From the NCBI GenBank assembly GCA_030248295.1, contig JASANH010000117.1, forward strand, positions 62,001 to 126,000: a DNA stretch of 64,000 bases, written 5' to 3'. Shown piece by piece: positions 14,310 through 27,162 of this stretch. A program made the position numbers and the translations under genes. The stretch is from Mesodorylaimus sp. YZB2_4 (lineage: Eukaryota > Nematoda > Enoplea > Dorylaimida > Dorylaimidae). Position 1 is the first letter of the stretch; the number at the start of each line of letters is the position of its first letter. Under the pieces are notes generated by a model, which did no database searches, was not told where the DNA came from, and was given only the letters and a program-made list of their open reading frames with translations.

Positions 14310-14735
14310 CCCTCTTCATATCATTGACCTAGAAGTGCGCCGGACAACGGTACGGGCTTGCGTGGGACGGGTTCAGGACTTGTAGGTAACGCCTTTCCTT
14401 TCCTGAATGATGGCAAAGAGCGTCTCGAGTACGGTTTACTGTTGAAGTGTGGACTTGTAACAGCTCATCACGAGCCTAGCTGTTCAAGATATCGAGTCGC
14501 TAGTGTCGATTTACCGTTAGTGCTATTTTGCCGCGCCCTTGGATATGCCCGCTCCGGTTCCGTATTCCCCATAACCGTGTCCTTGGTCGACGACTCAGTG
14601 TAAGTTAGTTCCTGTTTGACAGTGATGACAAAATTTGAGCGGTTAGCGTTTAGCACCCAAGTGCTTCCAATTTATTTCTCGCTAGACTTCCTTTTTTATT
14701 CGCAGCGTCGTTGAATCTGCAAATTTTTTAGCACG

Positions 14736-17700
14736 ATGATCGTGGATTTATACGAACTGCGTTTGGTAAGACGCGTGATTCAAAATAACGAGGCGAATGA
14801 GCAGCACGAGCACGCTTTACTGGATTCGGCTTGTTGGGTGAAATGCGACCTAGATGGCAAGAAGAGCAGTCGAACAGCTGGCACTCGCCATGGACCTCGA
14901 TCATCGCACGGCAGCTACCTGCGACTTCAGTCGCTCATACAGTTTAAACAATGCTTCACGAAAGGTACGATTTTATGGGTTTGTCTGAGGTACAGTGTTC
15001 TGTCAGGTCACTGGCCCATGCAGCTGAGTGCAACCTGCGCCCGGCTACATGAATGGAAGCCACGTTGCGTGCGCATTGGACTGTTGCAGGGACGAGCTAT
15101 CTCCCTCCTGGACGCGTCATGGACCCACACATTGCAATGCAGTAATGGCCTCGCTTCCTATCCATACTGACCGCAAACAATGTAACCATGTCACACACCT
15201 GTATGCAACCCCGCGTGACTCCACCACTCGAGCATGCAGACAAAAATCAACATTTCTTTAATGACACTTGAGTTTTTTTGTTTATCTTTTTTTGAAACTT
15301 GAGTAAGCAAGCACCAATCCACTTACTTTCAGACTAGTTGAGGGGCCTTGAACTTATTTTCATCTTATATAGAAGAAACGTATTTTTAGCTTTGATATTA
15401 TTGGATGTAACGGGCAGCAACGACACCGGCCAGTCCATAGCCAAGGCTATTGGCGAATCATTTACTGAAAAAACGGGCATATCTAAAGACCGAGTACAAA
15501 TGCTTTTTCATCCAACTCGATTCATAAATTCTCGCGAAGACAAGTGAGTTATAAATATCTTTTTCAATATAGACCAAATCTAACTTAGTACTAAAATGGT
15601 TGAGCTGGTGTGGGTAGGTGTGCTCTTGAAACTCATGCTGTACAGCGCCATGACTGTTATTTTGATGCATTCTAAATTTGGTGCGAGAGGAATCCCTTAC
15701 GACTACACTGCTTTACGATTAGTTACATGATGTAAAATACAGTACACAAAACCCAACACTAGCGAACAGACCACTATGAATCCACACTGTGATACAAATA
15801 CTCCTGCATACTGTATCACATGTCAGCGAGTGTTAGAAGACACCATGACAGCTCGCCTTCTTGAAGAGTAGAGATCATGTTTTTTGGTGTACGTCCTGAT
15901 GTTTATCCTGAGCTTACCCGTAGTTTGATATTAAGAAAGATTTTAGTTTGTTGACAACAAGTAGGATGCTCTGTGGTTGAACCGTCTCTTCAGAGAATCA
16001 CTCACAACTCTGTTTCCTCTTGAATGCACTGATCATAAGCCAATAATTTGTTCCAACACAGGTGTGCCTTTTTCATCTGCTCCGCTCGAAATACTAGCGC
16101 TTGTCATATCCCTTTTTCGCCTCATCATCTGGTCACATGCTCACATCGCATTTCCCATCTCTTTTTTCCAGAATTTTAGCCCAGCTATCCAGCATCAAGG
16201 AGAAGCCTACGGGAACAAAATGCGAAATCAGTATTGTAGACAACGGGGATCTTCAAAACTCCCACCATGTTGTCCAATCGATGGTCAGTCGCCGAAAAGC
16301 AGTATCAGCAAGCGCCGAGAGTTTTTGCTCCAGATTCAAACGTGCATGCGCAAACGCCTGCCCCTGGTGTATGAACTACAATGCCAAAGAAGCTGCTGAA
16401 AAGGATGGAAAATGTAAAAAGGAAGAAACTGCAAAAAGCGTTCAGGTAAGATATGGCATTGTGACTGTGCATAGTGACAAAAAATGCAAATGAGAAGAAT
16501 TTCAGATATGTGTTGGCGCAGTGAGCACGTGTTCGAAACTTCAAATGATCTTCGCTCGTATTTCACCTCCCAATGCTTCCTCAGAGAAATCAAATGGATC
16601 GTGTCGTCCAAGATTCGTTGTCATTATTCTTGGTCCACCAAGTTGGCGCGTGGACTACTTAGAACTTGGACGATGCTGCGCAGTAGCCTTCTCAAACCAG
16701 GTACGCCAGTTGGCCTGAAATAGTGACGTGGTAACACATTTGCCGCATTAGTAACAAGATTTCAAAATTTAGATTTTCGCCAATTTGGCCAACAAGGCGT
16801 CCAACAGCGAACAGTTCAGAATCGCAATTGATCGATTTCTGAACAACTCAGTAGTCATTCCGCCAGAACCATCTCATCATTGGACTTCGCTAAAATTAAA
16901 CAAGGTGAAGCGAATGTTGACTAGTGCATTCGCTGGATGGACCTCGGATGGAAGGCGAATGTCCACCGAAAGCGAGAATTCATTTTTATTGAATGGAACT
17001 GCAGGTACTATTGCCAAACACATCCTACATGCTTACTCTCCATAGTAATTTCAGGAGCTGAAGCGAAAAAGCCAGAAATCCCTTATTATCCGCTTCGGAG
17101 GACTGGCAAACTATTTCATGGATTCGTCAACGATATACGCCATCGATACCGGGATTACACATCTGACCTCACTGACGCTTTCCGCATGAAATGCCTTGTT
17201 GCTACCATTCTGACCTTCTTCAACACTTTCACGTCAGCCATTGCACTGGGGGAAGTACTGGGTAAGGCACGAAGCAGTAGCTGTGGACCTTCTGGTGTTG
17301 TCATAAGGCATAAGGGTGTACAGGAAGTATCTGCAGGCATTAGTTGTCTTTTTTGGGGTGTTGAGTTCTGTGCGATCGTGTTACGGCTCGCGAGAGCTAT
17401 GCGAAAATTCGACCGCTTCCTAGGCTGGCTTTACGAGACTCCAATAATCTTGCTTGACTACGGATGATGCACAAAGGCATAGCAATGACTAATACGTATA
17501 TAGACGCACTGTACATAGATTAAACTCACTCATACGGCCATCTGCCTGGTAGCCTACGCACGCCAAATGCCCAAATCCAACAAAGGTCACCTGTGTGAAG
17601 GATGTGAATGTAGTGGCAAGCTACCTTCGATTATTCTGATTCTGGTTAGTTTTCAGGAACCAAGACAAAAAGGTGGATGGGCCTAAGCGAAGTCCTTGTG

Positions 17701-20362
17701 GCTCAGTGCGTGTGCGGTCTGATCTGGGGGCTCCTCGCGGGACAGCCTCTCATCATTCAAACTACAACAGCCGCTTTTGTCATGTTCGAAGGAAGCTTAT
17801 ACAAAGTAATGCATCCCATTTTAAAAATCTGAGTTATATTCTAGCTATGATCTGTTTTAGTTCTGCGATGCTCACGGCCTAGAATACCTTGTCATTCGTG
17901 TTTGGACAGGCGGCTGGGTGTTGCTGCTCACGATATTTATGGTCATGCTAGAAACGCCTTTTTTGATTCGATACGTGACTCGATTCACTGAAGAAGTCTT
18001 CGACGCATTGATCTCGGTAGTATTCATTTACGAAAGTCTGCTCTTCTTATTTGAGGTGAGATGGTCGTTCAGCTAGAGTCTTTCCATCACAAGTTTTCTT
18101 GAGCTGACCCGCCTCTCCTTGCTCAACAAGTATACTTATGTTTTAGACATTCGAAGTGCATCCTCTGAGAGATTTGATCGGATATTGCGAGGCAATCAAC
18201 TCCAGCTCGGCCAAAGGCCATAAGGGAGGAGGGCGGGGCGTGAGCAGCTTTGTGGCAGCTATGTTTGACACGTCGACCCCATCCGGTGTGTTCATGAGTC
18301 ATTTCGGCGATGTCGACATCAACTCCACTGACGATGGTCATGGCATCGTGGTGGTCAGAGCAGCTAGCTACGACCTTTCTCCAATTCCGGAAGAAGGTAG
18401 TTTTGTCGGGCAGCTTCTATTTTGGGGTCTAAAATGCTTTTTTAGAATTCCACTATGACCATGGGAATATTATTGGGCAACCAAACAGTGCGCTTTTGAC
18501 CTTGATCCTGATGATGGCTACGTTTTTTCTTGCTTCCTATTTGGACAGCCTGAAACGGACGTGTTACTTTGGGCGTACGGTAAGTTGGGCCTGATTTGTC
18601 TGCTTCGCGACTTGGATACCTGAAAGGTGTCCCATGCAGTCCGTTCTGTTGGTTCACGGCATGAAGGATGAGAAAAGAAAACAGTGCTTCGGCTGCTAAG
18701 TCCATTAGACTGCTTACTATAAGAAAGAGCGTCTACACTCTACTGCACATACAGCAGATCTATGCAGTGCTAGTGATCGGAAGAGCCAAGAATCAGCAAT
18801 GTACTCTACCTGTAGCTTCCCCGCATCTGTGACTTCCTATTTTAGTTTCGAGAAATGATCGGCAATTTCAGCGTGCCTATTGCTCTGCCATTGGTTGCAC
18901 TGGCTGCTGATCTGCTGTTTCAGTCCACACACGTTCACGTAAGTGCCTTGCTATGCGTGGTGGTTCCGCTACCGTATAGGCGTGTTGGTTTTGTATTTGC
19001 GTTGCATACCCTCGAGTGGGCATATCCGTGAATACATAAAAGCATACAATACTGTACTGTGTGTCCTCAGTTAGGTCTTGCTTTCACGTTTCAATATTTT
19101 CAGCGGGTGGAAATGGCCTATGAATTCGCTCCAACTGAGCCAGCCAGACGAGGTTGGTTCGTGAATCCTTTAGGCATGTATGCCGAGCTACCATTGTGGG
19201 CCATATTTGCTGCAATCGCACCGGCTTTCCTCGTCAGTATTCTGCTTTTCGTGGAGCTGGAGTTGGCTGAGTAAGTAAATCAATGGACTTCATGCTTTCA
19301 AATATTTCATTTGCTCAGTTTTTAGGTTCAGCTTTGCTCGAAAAGAACGCGGCTTACGCAAAGGATCTGGTTTCCATTTGGACCTTCTCCTTTCCGGTTT
19401 GCTTATGTTTATTTGTGGTCTTATGGGACTGCCGTGGCTGGGAGCGGGGCCCGTACAAAGCCGTGCCCATCTAAGTACATTGACCGTTCGCCAACGTGCT
19501 CCGCCTGGCGAAGATGCCAAAATCGACCACGTGGTCGAGCAAAGACTGACTTCAGTCGCAGTCGCTTTGCTTTTGGGTGAGTCGGTTTTCAGTGTCAAAA
19601 AATGCGCGAGCACACTGGGAATTTTTAGGAGCTTGCGCATTCCTGGGACGGGCTTTAATTCGAATTCCAGTGGCTGTGCTCATGGGCGTATTCGTGTATT
19701 TGGGAGTCCGAAGTTTGTGTGAGTTACAATTTGTGCGACGTGTGATCCTGTACATCGTGCCTCGAAAATATTACCCCGATAAAAAGTATTGTCAGCAAGT
19801 AAGTTGGATTGGAGGCATTCATGCCTTGGGAAAATGTTCTCTTGGTTCCGAGACTCCTGGACCTGTTCACCACTGGCGTAGTCATATCCCCCCCCCACCG
19901 TAACTGTCGGGATGGTGTAACGACTGTGATTGAGGCAAAGACTTGATGGGAGAACGACCTCGGGAATGCTGTCCATAGTCCCTGATTTGGTCCGTGAACA
20001 GAACTGTAGCAGATTGCGTGCTGAATCTGCCTTCAAAGCACACCCCGATCCATGCGTCAAAAACTCTAACTCCCTTCTTTCCAGGTGCCTATGTGGCGTA
20101 TGCACTTCTACACAGCAGTTCAGATTCTCTGTTTCGCTGCCTTGTTCGCTGTGGAAGTGGTGCCTCAGATATCGGTGGTGTTCCCATTTGTTGTTACCAT
20201 CATCGCCGTCTTTCGGCATATTTTTCTGCCGTTGGCTTTCAAGGGTGATGAGTTGAAAACGGTAAGAATAGGGTGCCAGTGGTGCAGTTCTGTATGGCTT
20301 ATCGGAGCACTTTTTAGCTCGACGCTGAACAAGAAGAATCGGATGTTGATGATTCTTGCTGA
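14736..20362 (+). CDS. Anion exchanger (chloride/bicarbonate), SLC4 family, AE-like
   Basis: Sixteen exons: 14736-14964, 15390-15543, 16172-16445, 16506-16700, 16773-17004, 17055-17261, 17657-17805, 17861-18055, 18147-18396, 18446-18579, 18846-18938, 19104-19270, 19326-19576, 19629-19798, 20085-20261, 20318-20362. Phases agree, giving 973 aa. The N-terminal part follows the band-3 cytosolic domain: WVKCDLD, LRLQSLIQF, ILLDV and FVVIILGPPSWRVDYLELGR. The membrane domain starts around RTGKLFHGFVNDIRHRY, with AGQPLIIQTTTAAFVMFEG, FCDAHGLEYLVIRVW, RFTEEVFDALIS, QPNSALLTLIL, RKGSGFHLDLLLSG, GMYAELPLWAIFA and WRMHFYTAVQ. The last two helices and the DELKTLDAE tail match AE1-3 better than the sodium-bicarbonate carriers. 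The usual TGPLLVFE-type motif reads TAAFVMFE. The glutamate region before the GSGFHLD helix is retained (FVELELAE). An acceptor-like TTTTTTAG ends 4 bases before the ATG, so a 5' UTR intron or leader trans-splice is likely. Confidence 0.92.
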
Positions 20363-20702
20363 TTCTGAGTTTCTACATCATGTGCAGAAATGGCGATACA
20401 ATTCGTTTGTAAAAAATATATTGATGCTGATTTTTAACAAAAAGTAGTGTTCGTAATACTTTTTGATGAAAATGTACCCAAATTTGTTCTTGAGCAGTAA
20501 AAGCTAGATAATTTTTTGCTTAAAAGTTTTATGCTTTTTACAAGAGACGCCAACAAGCATGACCACCTACTTTTTGCCAGTGGCATTTTGACAAAACCTG
20601 TTTATGGCGTGTGTCACCAACAGGACGCAATGACAAGTCTAATGACTCGGGTGATGAGTAAAATGTACAGGGAGGGGTACAAGTTAAAAACTTTTTTGAA
20701 CT

Positions 20703-20708
20703 AATAAA
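20703..20708 (+). terminator. Possible polyadenylation signal of the anion-exchanger gene
   Basis: AATAAA lies about 340 bp after the stop codon at 20362. It is the first canonical hexamer I noticed on the plus strand here; use is inferred only. Confidence 0.35.
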
Positions 20709-21423
20709 GGTCCTTTGCAGACTGAACCTGACTTAGCGAATTTAGGCAAAATAACAAGGATGAGTGCACCCAACAAAAACTTCTGGACTTGCTACTGTGC
20801 CTTCTAAAAGAGGGGTTCTGTGCAAACAGCCTGTTGTCTACTAGGCAGAGAAGATTGTGACTCGAAATAGCCAAGGGCATTGCGAGATTACCTCTGAATT
20901 GTTTGCTGAGAAGGAGGGAGAGGCAAAGTAAAGATGCGATCAGAGGCCTATCTGATTGATATTTGGAAGGATAAAGATGACACAAAAACGATAGCCTGCT
21001 TCTCTGAAAATAGATCAGACCTATCATCGTTAGCTTATCAGCGCTATCAGCGTTTGTTTATCATTTCTGTTGAACCTTATCATAGCTTGCTAGTGCCTTC
21101 AAGTGAATAAAGAATATACCCCCAAACCCATGACACTGGTTTATCAAGCAAAGAATGCCGTGTTCAGATGTGATACGCTATAGATCTTATTCTAGATGGT
21201 GGTACGCTGTTGTTGCAAGAACCAGAGGTCAATAGTTACACGCCCCTCGGCATATCAAGGAGGTTGATATTGCTCTTGTGAAACCCAAAATTTGCCGACC
21301 ATGATTTCTCTGCTTTGCTATGTACTGTATGTCGTGATTTGCATGAGCAGCCAGGCACCCACAAGTCGGGCGCGTGCCAAAGTGACTCGTGTCTCGTAGC
21401 TGGAAGTTTATCTGGCAAAATGC

Positions 21424-21500
21424 TGCCCTGGATGAGGATCGAGCTCACGACCTTGAGAATATGAGACTCACGCTCTGCCGGCCTGAGCCACCAAGGACAC
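21424..21500 (-). tRNA. tRNA-Met(CAU)-like gene or pseudogene
   Basis: Read on the minus strand, the 77-nt region folds as a cloverleaf over about 21424-21498: acceptor GTCCTTG with CCAGGGC (one mismatch), D stem GCTC/GAGC, anticodon stem TGAGT/TCTCA (T-T at its closing pair), loop CTCATAT with anticodon CAT, and T arm GTGAG/CTCAT around CTCGATC. An A-box (TGGCTCAGGCCGG) and B-box (GAGCTCGATCCTC) are present. A TTTT terminator follows about 4 nt after the discriminator A. The two mismatches make a decayed gene or a tRNA-derived SINE head as likely as a working tRNA. Confidence 0.5.
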
Positions 21501-22723
21501 ATAATAAAATACGCAACATATGTGAGACAATTGAAACAGGGATAACTGATGACCGAACAGTGTATATCACCTGCGTACCACTATATTTGTGATCGTTGCG
21601 TGTCCCACCAATATTGAGTGCTTCACTTCGTGATCACGTAGCATGGCGCGAGCAGCAGTTAACTCAAAAGTATGGCTCATTACTGGCCGAATACCAGACA
21701 AGTGTGAAGTGTACATATGCAAAAGAATGAGTGAGAAAGAGGCGTGAAGTGCGTTTCATCATACAGATCACCAATTTTAGCATCGTAGTATGTACATGTA
21801 GCCATACTAGAAGCGTATGGCTTTGTGTGAGGCCTCTCTTGGTGTGTCAATAGGTACTGTACATATTGTTCCTTGGTTGCCAGATGCTGTTTATTCCCGC
21901 TTACACCCATTATTGCATTGCTTACATGGACTGCACAGTCCGTACAACACTTGAGCATCTTTTCCACCAGATTTCGCAAGCAAGGCCAGCAACAGAATGG
22001 TGCTGCAGCAATTCTCCAGGAAAAACAGCACCGGAGGGACGATTGACTCAAAGAGCGAACATGGTTTGCAACACAAATGACTAATGCTAAATTAACACTA
22101 GCCTGTAGTCCTTTTTGCCACCACGTGACAGTCTGACTGCCACGATGTTCATGAACTGTATTGTGGCCCCTTGCTCGTACCATTAGTGCCTCGACAGGCG
22201 TCCAGTCCAGAAACCACGTCATACCGCCCACAATGTCATACTTCTAAGGAAGGTTGCCTAATACGATTACACACCCCTATGCATTCACTGGCGCCAAAGA
22301 TACAAAAAGTTCATGCTGGATGCTGACTAATCATACATTCGCGATGGGGAACGAATTGATTGCGCTATAATTCTTTACGCCTACATTAGATCACGTGTAC
22401 GAGATTGTCTGCCAAGACTAGTTGCCACTTGCACTGCCAGTGATTGTAAACAAGCAGGAAGACGTCGTACTAGATCGCTGGGCGCGCATGTATACTTTGA
22501 TAAAAGGTTTGGCGCGAGGCCCTTATAAAACATGGCTCTACAAAGTAGACGACAGTCGGTTCAGCCAATCTAGTGACGATACGAGGCCGGTCGAGTCGAG
22601 CGCCTAACTTCCACAGTTCCTACCAATCGTCAATAGCAGTCAGTTAGGCATCGCTGCCTCGGAACAGACGAGACCACCCTCGTTGAATATCCACTGTTGA
22701 CATTGGGATATTGTTGACCGGAA

Positions 22724-25700
22724 ATGGATCTCGTCCTGTTCCAAGCCGACACACTATGGATGGTGATTGTTGGCTTCATAATCGCATTCATTTTATCATT
22801 TGGTATCGGAGCTAATGACACGGCCAATTCGTTTGGCACAAGCGTTGGGTCAAAAGTCTTGACTCTGCGACAAGCCTATATTTTGGCCACGATTTTCGAA
22901 ACTGCTGGTGCTCTACTTCTTGGTATGTCCTTGATTGATGGCTGAATCACTTTCAGTGGGTGGCACAGAAAGCAGAGAGGTGCTAGCCTGTGATAAGAGC
23001 ATCAGCCAAAAAGAAGTGGTGCGCCATAGTGTGCGAAGTGGGCAAAGTTCACTTCTCATTGACTGAGCTAAACTAAAAATGCACGTAGGCCGAGCGTACA
23101 CAATTTTTAAGACTTATGAAACATACAGGAATAGTCATAGGAAATCATTATTCCCTGCCTTTGCGCGCAACGCGCTCGGGAATGTTTACACAGATCCAGA
23201 TTTGACGTCATTCACGAATCCATTTCAAAGACAGTCCCTTATTTCTGCGATGTTTAGCGTCTTTCTCTTGCCATTTTGTACCGTGTCGCATGAACTACAC
23301 GGGGTGCCCTGGATATTATGGCTTTATACGGCCTGACGACTCCAAGAGCGCTTCATTAACGTTTCGCAACCCCAGCTGCATGGCACGTGCTGCCCATAAT
23401 GACCATTAGGGACACTGATCAGGTGCATTTCCCGCTGGTTTATTTGCACACGCCTAGGGCGGGAATTTGCGGCAACATCCAATTATGTGCCAAATAGGTT
23501 ATAAGAAAGTAAGTTTGATAAGGTTTATCAGTGAATGGCACTTGCTTATCAGTTTGTGGATGGTGAGGCGACAAGAGTAACAAGGTCACAGATATGTACC
23601 CTTTCTTCCCTCCAGCTAATCTTGACAGCGCAGCATCAAATTTTTTTCAGGCTACAAAGTAACAGATACAATGCGGAAAGGAGTTATCGACACAGTTCTA
23701 TACAATCAGAGCGAAAAAGAGCTGATGGTTGGTCAAGTGTCGACATTAGCAGGCTGTGGCAGCTGGTTGATGTTGGCTACTTTATTCAAACTGCCCGTCT
23801 CAACCACCCACAGCATCGTGGGGGCCACTTTGGGTTTCTCTTTGGTCCTTCGCGGTGCTCAAGGCATTCATTGGGCCAAGATTGGTCATATCGTTGCTTC
23901 GTGGTTTTTATCACCCTTGGCTTCGGGAGTGATTTCCTCCTTATTTTACTTGGTTATCACTTGGACTGTGCTGAATCGAGTAAGAATGGCTGGCCCGTCG
24001 ACAGCAGTTTTTCCATTCTGCATAATTTCAGGACGACCCATTGGAATCAGGCTTAAGAATGTTACCATTCTGGTACTTCTTCACAATCGCTGTCAACATG
24101 TTTTCTATATTTTTTGATGGTTCTGAATGTAAGACACGGGAAAAATTTTCTCGGGTTTCTTTTACTTGCTTTTTTACTTTTATAGTTCTTTATTTCGACA
24201 AAATTCCTTTTTATGGCATTGTCATCATAAGCGTTGGGTCAGGAATCATCGCGGCTCTGTTCGTGTACTTTTTCTTGGGACCTCGATTGAAAAAGTGGAT
24301 TTTGAGTGAGTTCTAAAATGATGAGGCGAAATGAGTTCGACAATTGTAATTACAGGCAGCACGACAGAGGTGGAAGACCAAGAAGACGGCGGGTTCAACA
24401 AAGCTTCCTTGCCCAGAGCGATTCAACATTACGGTAGGTGTCTTCAATTGTTGTAAGCGCAAAGTACCTTGGCCCCTCGAAATTGTGGCATGGGTGGGCG
24501 GGCGCTCTGCAAAGACTTGTGCAACTAACCGTCCCATCGATCCATCTTCGTGTGATTGGAATCGATACATCACACTGGCATTGACCGATCCACTTGTCAA
24601 GACAGTGTCGCAGTTGGGCGCCGACAGTCTTGGTATCCGGGCACTCCGAGAGTTTTTTACTTGTGTAAATTCATAGTTCAGAACGAAAGGACCGGCCAGA
24701 CCTATCTCATACACTTGACACTTTCCTCGCACCGGGACAGACATTTTATATGTACGCACGCACAGAATAAAACTTGAGCCATTTTTCAGCCGCCGCTCAT
24801 TGGCTGGCACCAAAGAAAGGATCTATAAGATCATTTGGTGGACACACAGATCACCAGACTCAGCGAGATCAGATGAATGCGATCGAGAAACTATTAGATT
24901 CGGCCACATCCAATCAAGACACTGTTCGGTCTGCAATGGTGGCTGCTGAGCACGCCAGAGAGAAGGCGCGAAGACGGACTCTCTCTATGCCTAGTGGCAT
25001 GGTGGTGACAGCGTTAGGCGTTGTGGAATTCGACGACGAGAAAATTTATTATGGTAAGTTGGCTGGCTTTTTCAGTTCACGTGTCTTTCGTAATAGATAG
25101 ACATCAATTTCTTTGTATTTTTGATGAACGGTCTGCGAACAAGTAAGTGACAATAACCTGTGTTTGAAATGCAGAAGCCGAACCAGTTTATGCCGCCACG
25201 ACAACAGACAGCTCCACATCCTCAACTTCTGATATCGACCAAACTGGACGGCGAAAAAGTATTAAGGAGAAGGTACATTGGTTCACGCACATCGTGGCCG
25301 TGGCACAGTAATTACACAGACTGTATGTTCAGATAATCGATATCGTAACACCCGAAGATGAAAACCATCCTCAAGCGAACAAACTGTTTTCGTTCTTGCA
25401 AATCCTCAGCGCCTGCTTTGGTGGATTTGCTCATGGCGGCAATGACGTCAGGTAAGACGCCTTACACAGAGGAAACAGGGCTCAAATGCGCAAAAGACAG
25501 AGGAGACATGATTTTAATTGTGGCACTGCAAGTACTGTGTGCGGGGATGTGGCCATGGCTGCTGTTAGAGTCGAGAGGACAGGATCGCCACAGCACCCAT
25601 CTGTTTTTCAGCAATTCCGTTGCACCTCTGGTTGGTATCTGGCTCATGTACTGGTCCGGATCAGTCAGTTCGGAAAGCGCGACACCCATCTGGCTCATGG

Positions 25701-26662
25701 CTTATGGTGCCTTTGGCATGTGCATTGGTCTGTGGATCTTGGGGCACCGTGTCATTTATACAGTCGGCGAAGGTTTGACGTCGCTAAACGCTTCGAGGTA
25801 TGCAAGCGTTTTGATGATAAGAACCCGATAAGAACTCTCTGCCCCTTTGTCTATATTTACATCCCATTGGTGTTGGGACAGCAGGGGCTCACTAGATTCA
25901 GCTGGTTTCTGCTGGCAAATGAATGAAAATTGTTCGCCTTGCTCTCTTTAGCGGTTTCGCCATTGAGCTCGGAAGCGCCTTCACAGTGTTGGCCTGTAGC
26001 AAAATTGGTCTCCCCGTCAGCACGACTCACTGCAAAATTGGATCAGTTGTGTGCGTCGGCTTTATGAAAGCGACAAATGCGGTCAACTGGTCAACCTTTA
26101 GGAACATATTTCTCACTTGGGTTATAACCTTACCCGCTACAGGTAAGATCACAAGCATTCAAAAAGGAGGCGAAGCGTGAGAGGACGTCAGGTGCATTAG
26201 GTGCGTCCTGGGGAGGGTGTCATATGCTCTCGATTGAGACGCATTAGACTTGTTTGAATAACATCCTTTATCCTTGTTTTGATCCACTATCTCTTGGAAC
26301 GACTAATTGAGATGTGGACACTGCAAAAAATTAGTCTGCTTGTTCTCGGCATTAACTGCGCCCTTGCCCTTTTTCGAAACATGAGTCTTATCACCTCTGT
26401 CCCGCTTATGGCTGTGTCAACATGGCACACCTCGTGAGCAGGTTGGCCAAAGACAAACAAACACTCAGTTTCCTTTTGCCATTATGGGGCCATGAAAAAT
26501 CTTATCAGCAAAGTCGGCAACACACTTCAAAGTGAGATGGGAATTATCCTATGGAAAACATTACTATTAATATGCAAACGGTTTCTGCAGTTGATAACAT
26601 TGTCACCTTTTTCAGGTCTCATAAGCGCAGCAGTTGCTGCATGCTTACGACTGGCAGTTTGA
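22724..26662 (+). CDS. Sodium-dependent phosphate transporter, PiT family (SLC20-like)
   Basis: Eleven exons: 22724-22922, 23651-23979, 24032-24128, 24186-24305, 24356-24433, 24790-25053, 25175-25272, 25333-25451, 25612-25797, 25952-26142, 26616-26662. Phases match, giving 575 aa, a normal length for the family. PiT proteins move inorganic phosphate with sodium across the plasma membrane. Both inverted PiT signatures are present: [10 protein letters not shown] at residues 29-38 and [10 protein letters not shown] at about 427-436, along with the paired motifs [12 protein letters not shown] and [12 protein letters not shown]. Several hydrophobic helices lie in each half. Between them is a hydrophilic cytosolic loop (exons 5-7) rich in Ser, Thr and charged residues. 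The protein ends in a short helix, [11 protein letters not shown]. Intron 1 (about 730 bp) is the largest. All key motifs are intact. Confidence 0.95.
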
Positions 26663-26994
26663 AGACCAGTAAGCAGACGGTGGAGAATTTCTTGAACGCT
26701 TCTGAGCCAAATTGATAAACGTGTCCTTTAAGCACTGCGCCTAGTTTAAATACATTTTACAACATGATTTGTTGCGCTGTTATTGTGGCTCTACGAAGTG
26801 GTCCTCTCACGAATATGTACTCGTATTAGCTGTAGAAGATCAAAGTTCTTACAGACTCTTAGTCAAAAGGCGTACACATAGCTACAGGCTTCAGATGTCT
26901 ATAGTTATTTAATGTTACTGGCCCACTGTTCATCATGTACCGCACTGAAACTAATGTGGTAAATACTTGAACCGTATAAAATTCGCTGATCAAT

Positions 26995-27000
26995 AATAAA
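26995..27000 (+). terminator. Possible polyadenylation signal of the PiT gene
   Basis: AATAAA in an AT-rich stretch about 330 bp after the PiT stop. Plausible, but based only on the hexamer and position. Confidence 0.35.
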
Positions 27001-27162
27001 ATCAATATCTCACATGTACTAACATACTTTTGTCCTATCGCTAGGCAGCCTCTAGCCTATCACTCTCGCATATGAGGTAGCTGCAGAAACACTATTTTGA
27101 CATCTTACTTTCGACATATACGACAAATAGTGTAAAGAAGTAACTCACACGACTTCATTGTA

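Larger units (their letters stand above)
20363..22723. other. Intergenic region, no protein gene supported
   Basis: 2.4 kb between the two transporter genes. It contains the anion-exchanger 3' UTR, the tRNA-Met-like sequence at 21424-21500 and the PiT promoter. A 183-codon minus-strand open frame (21680-22231) has an erratic composition with many Cys and His and no recognised motif, so I do not call it a gene. Confidence 0.5.

Noticed and set aside
15390..15547. Exon first read as the end of a MIF/D-dopachrome tautomerase-like protein (…ISKDRVQMLFHP…)
   Set aside because: The in-frame TGA overlaps a GTGAGT donor. Phases join it to 14736-14964 upstream and 16172 downstream, and the combined protein follows the SLC4 cytosolic domain.
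16904..16905. Possible intron donor (CAAG then GTGAAG) in the anion-exchanger exon at 16773-17004
   Set aside because: The frame stays open through the site and the protein continues plausibly to the strong donor after GCAG at 17004.
21680..22231. 183-codon minus-strand open frame
   Set aside because: Erratic composition, no motif, no signal peptide or splice context; probably chance or repeat-derived.
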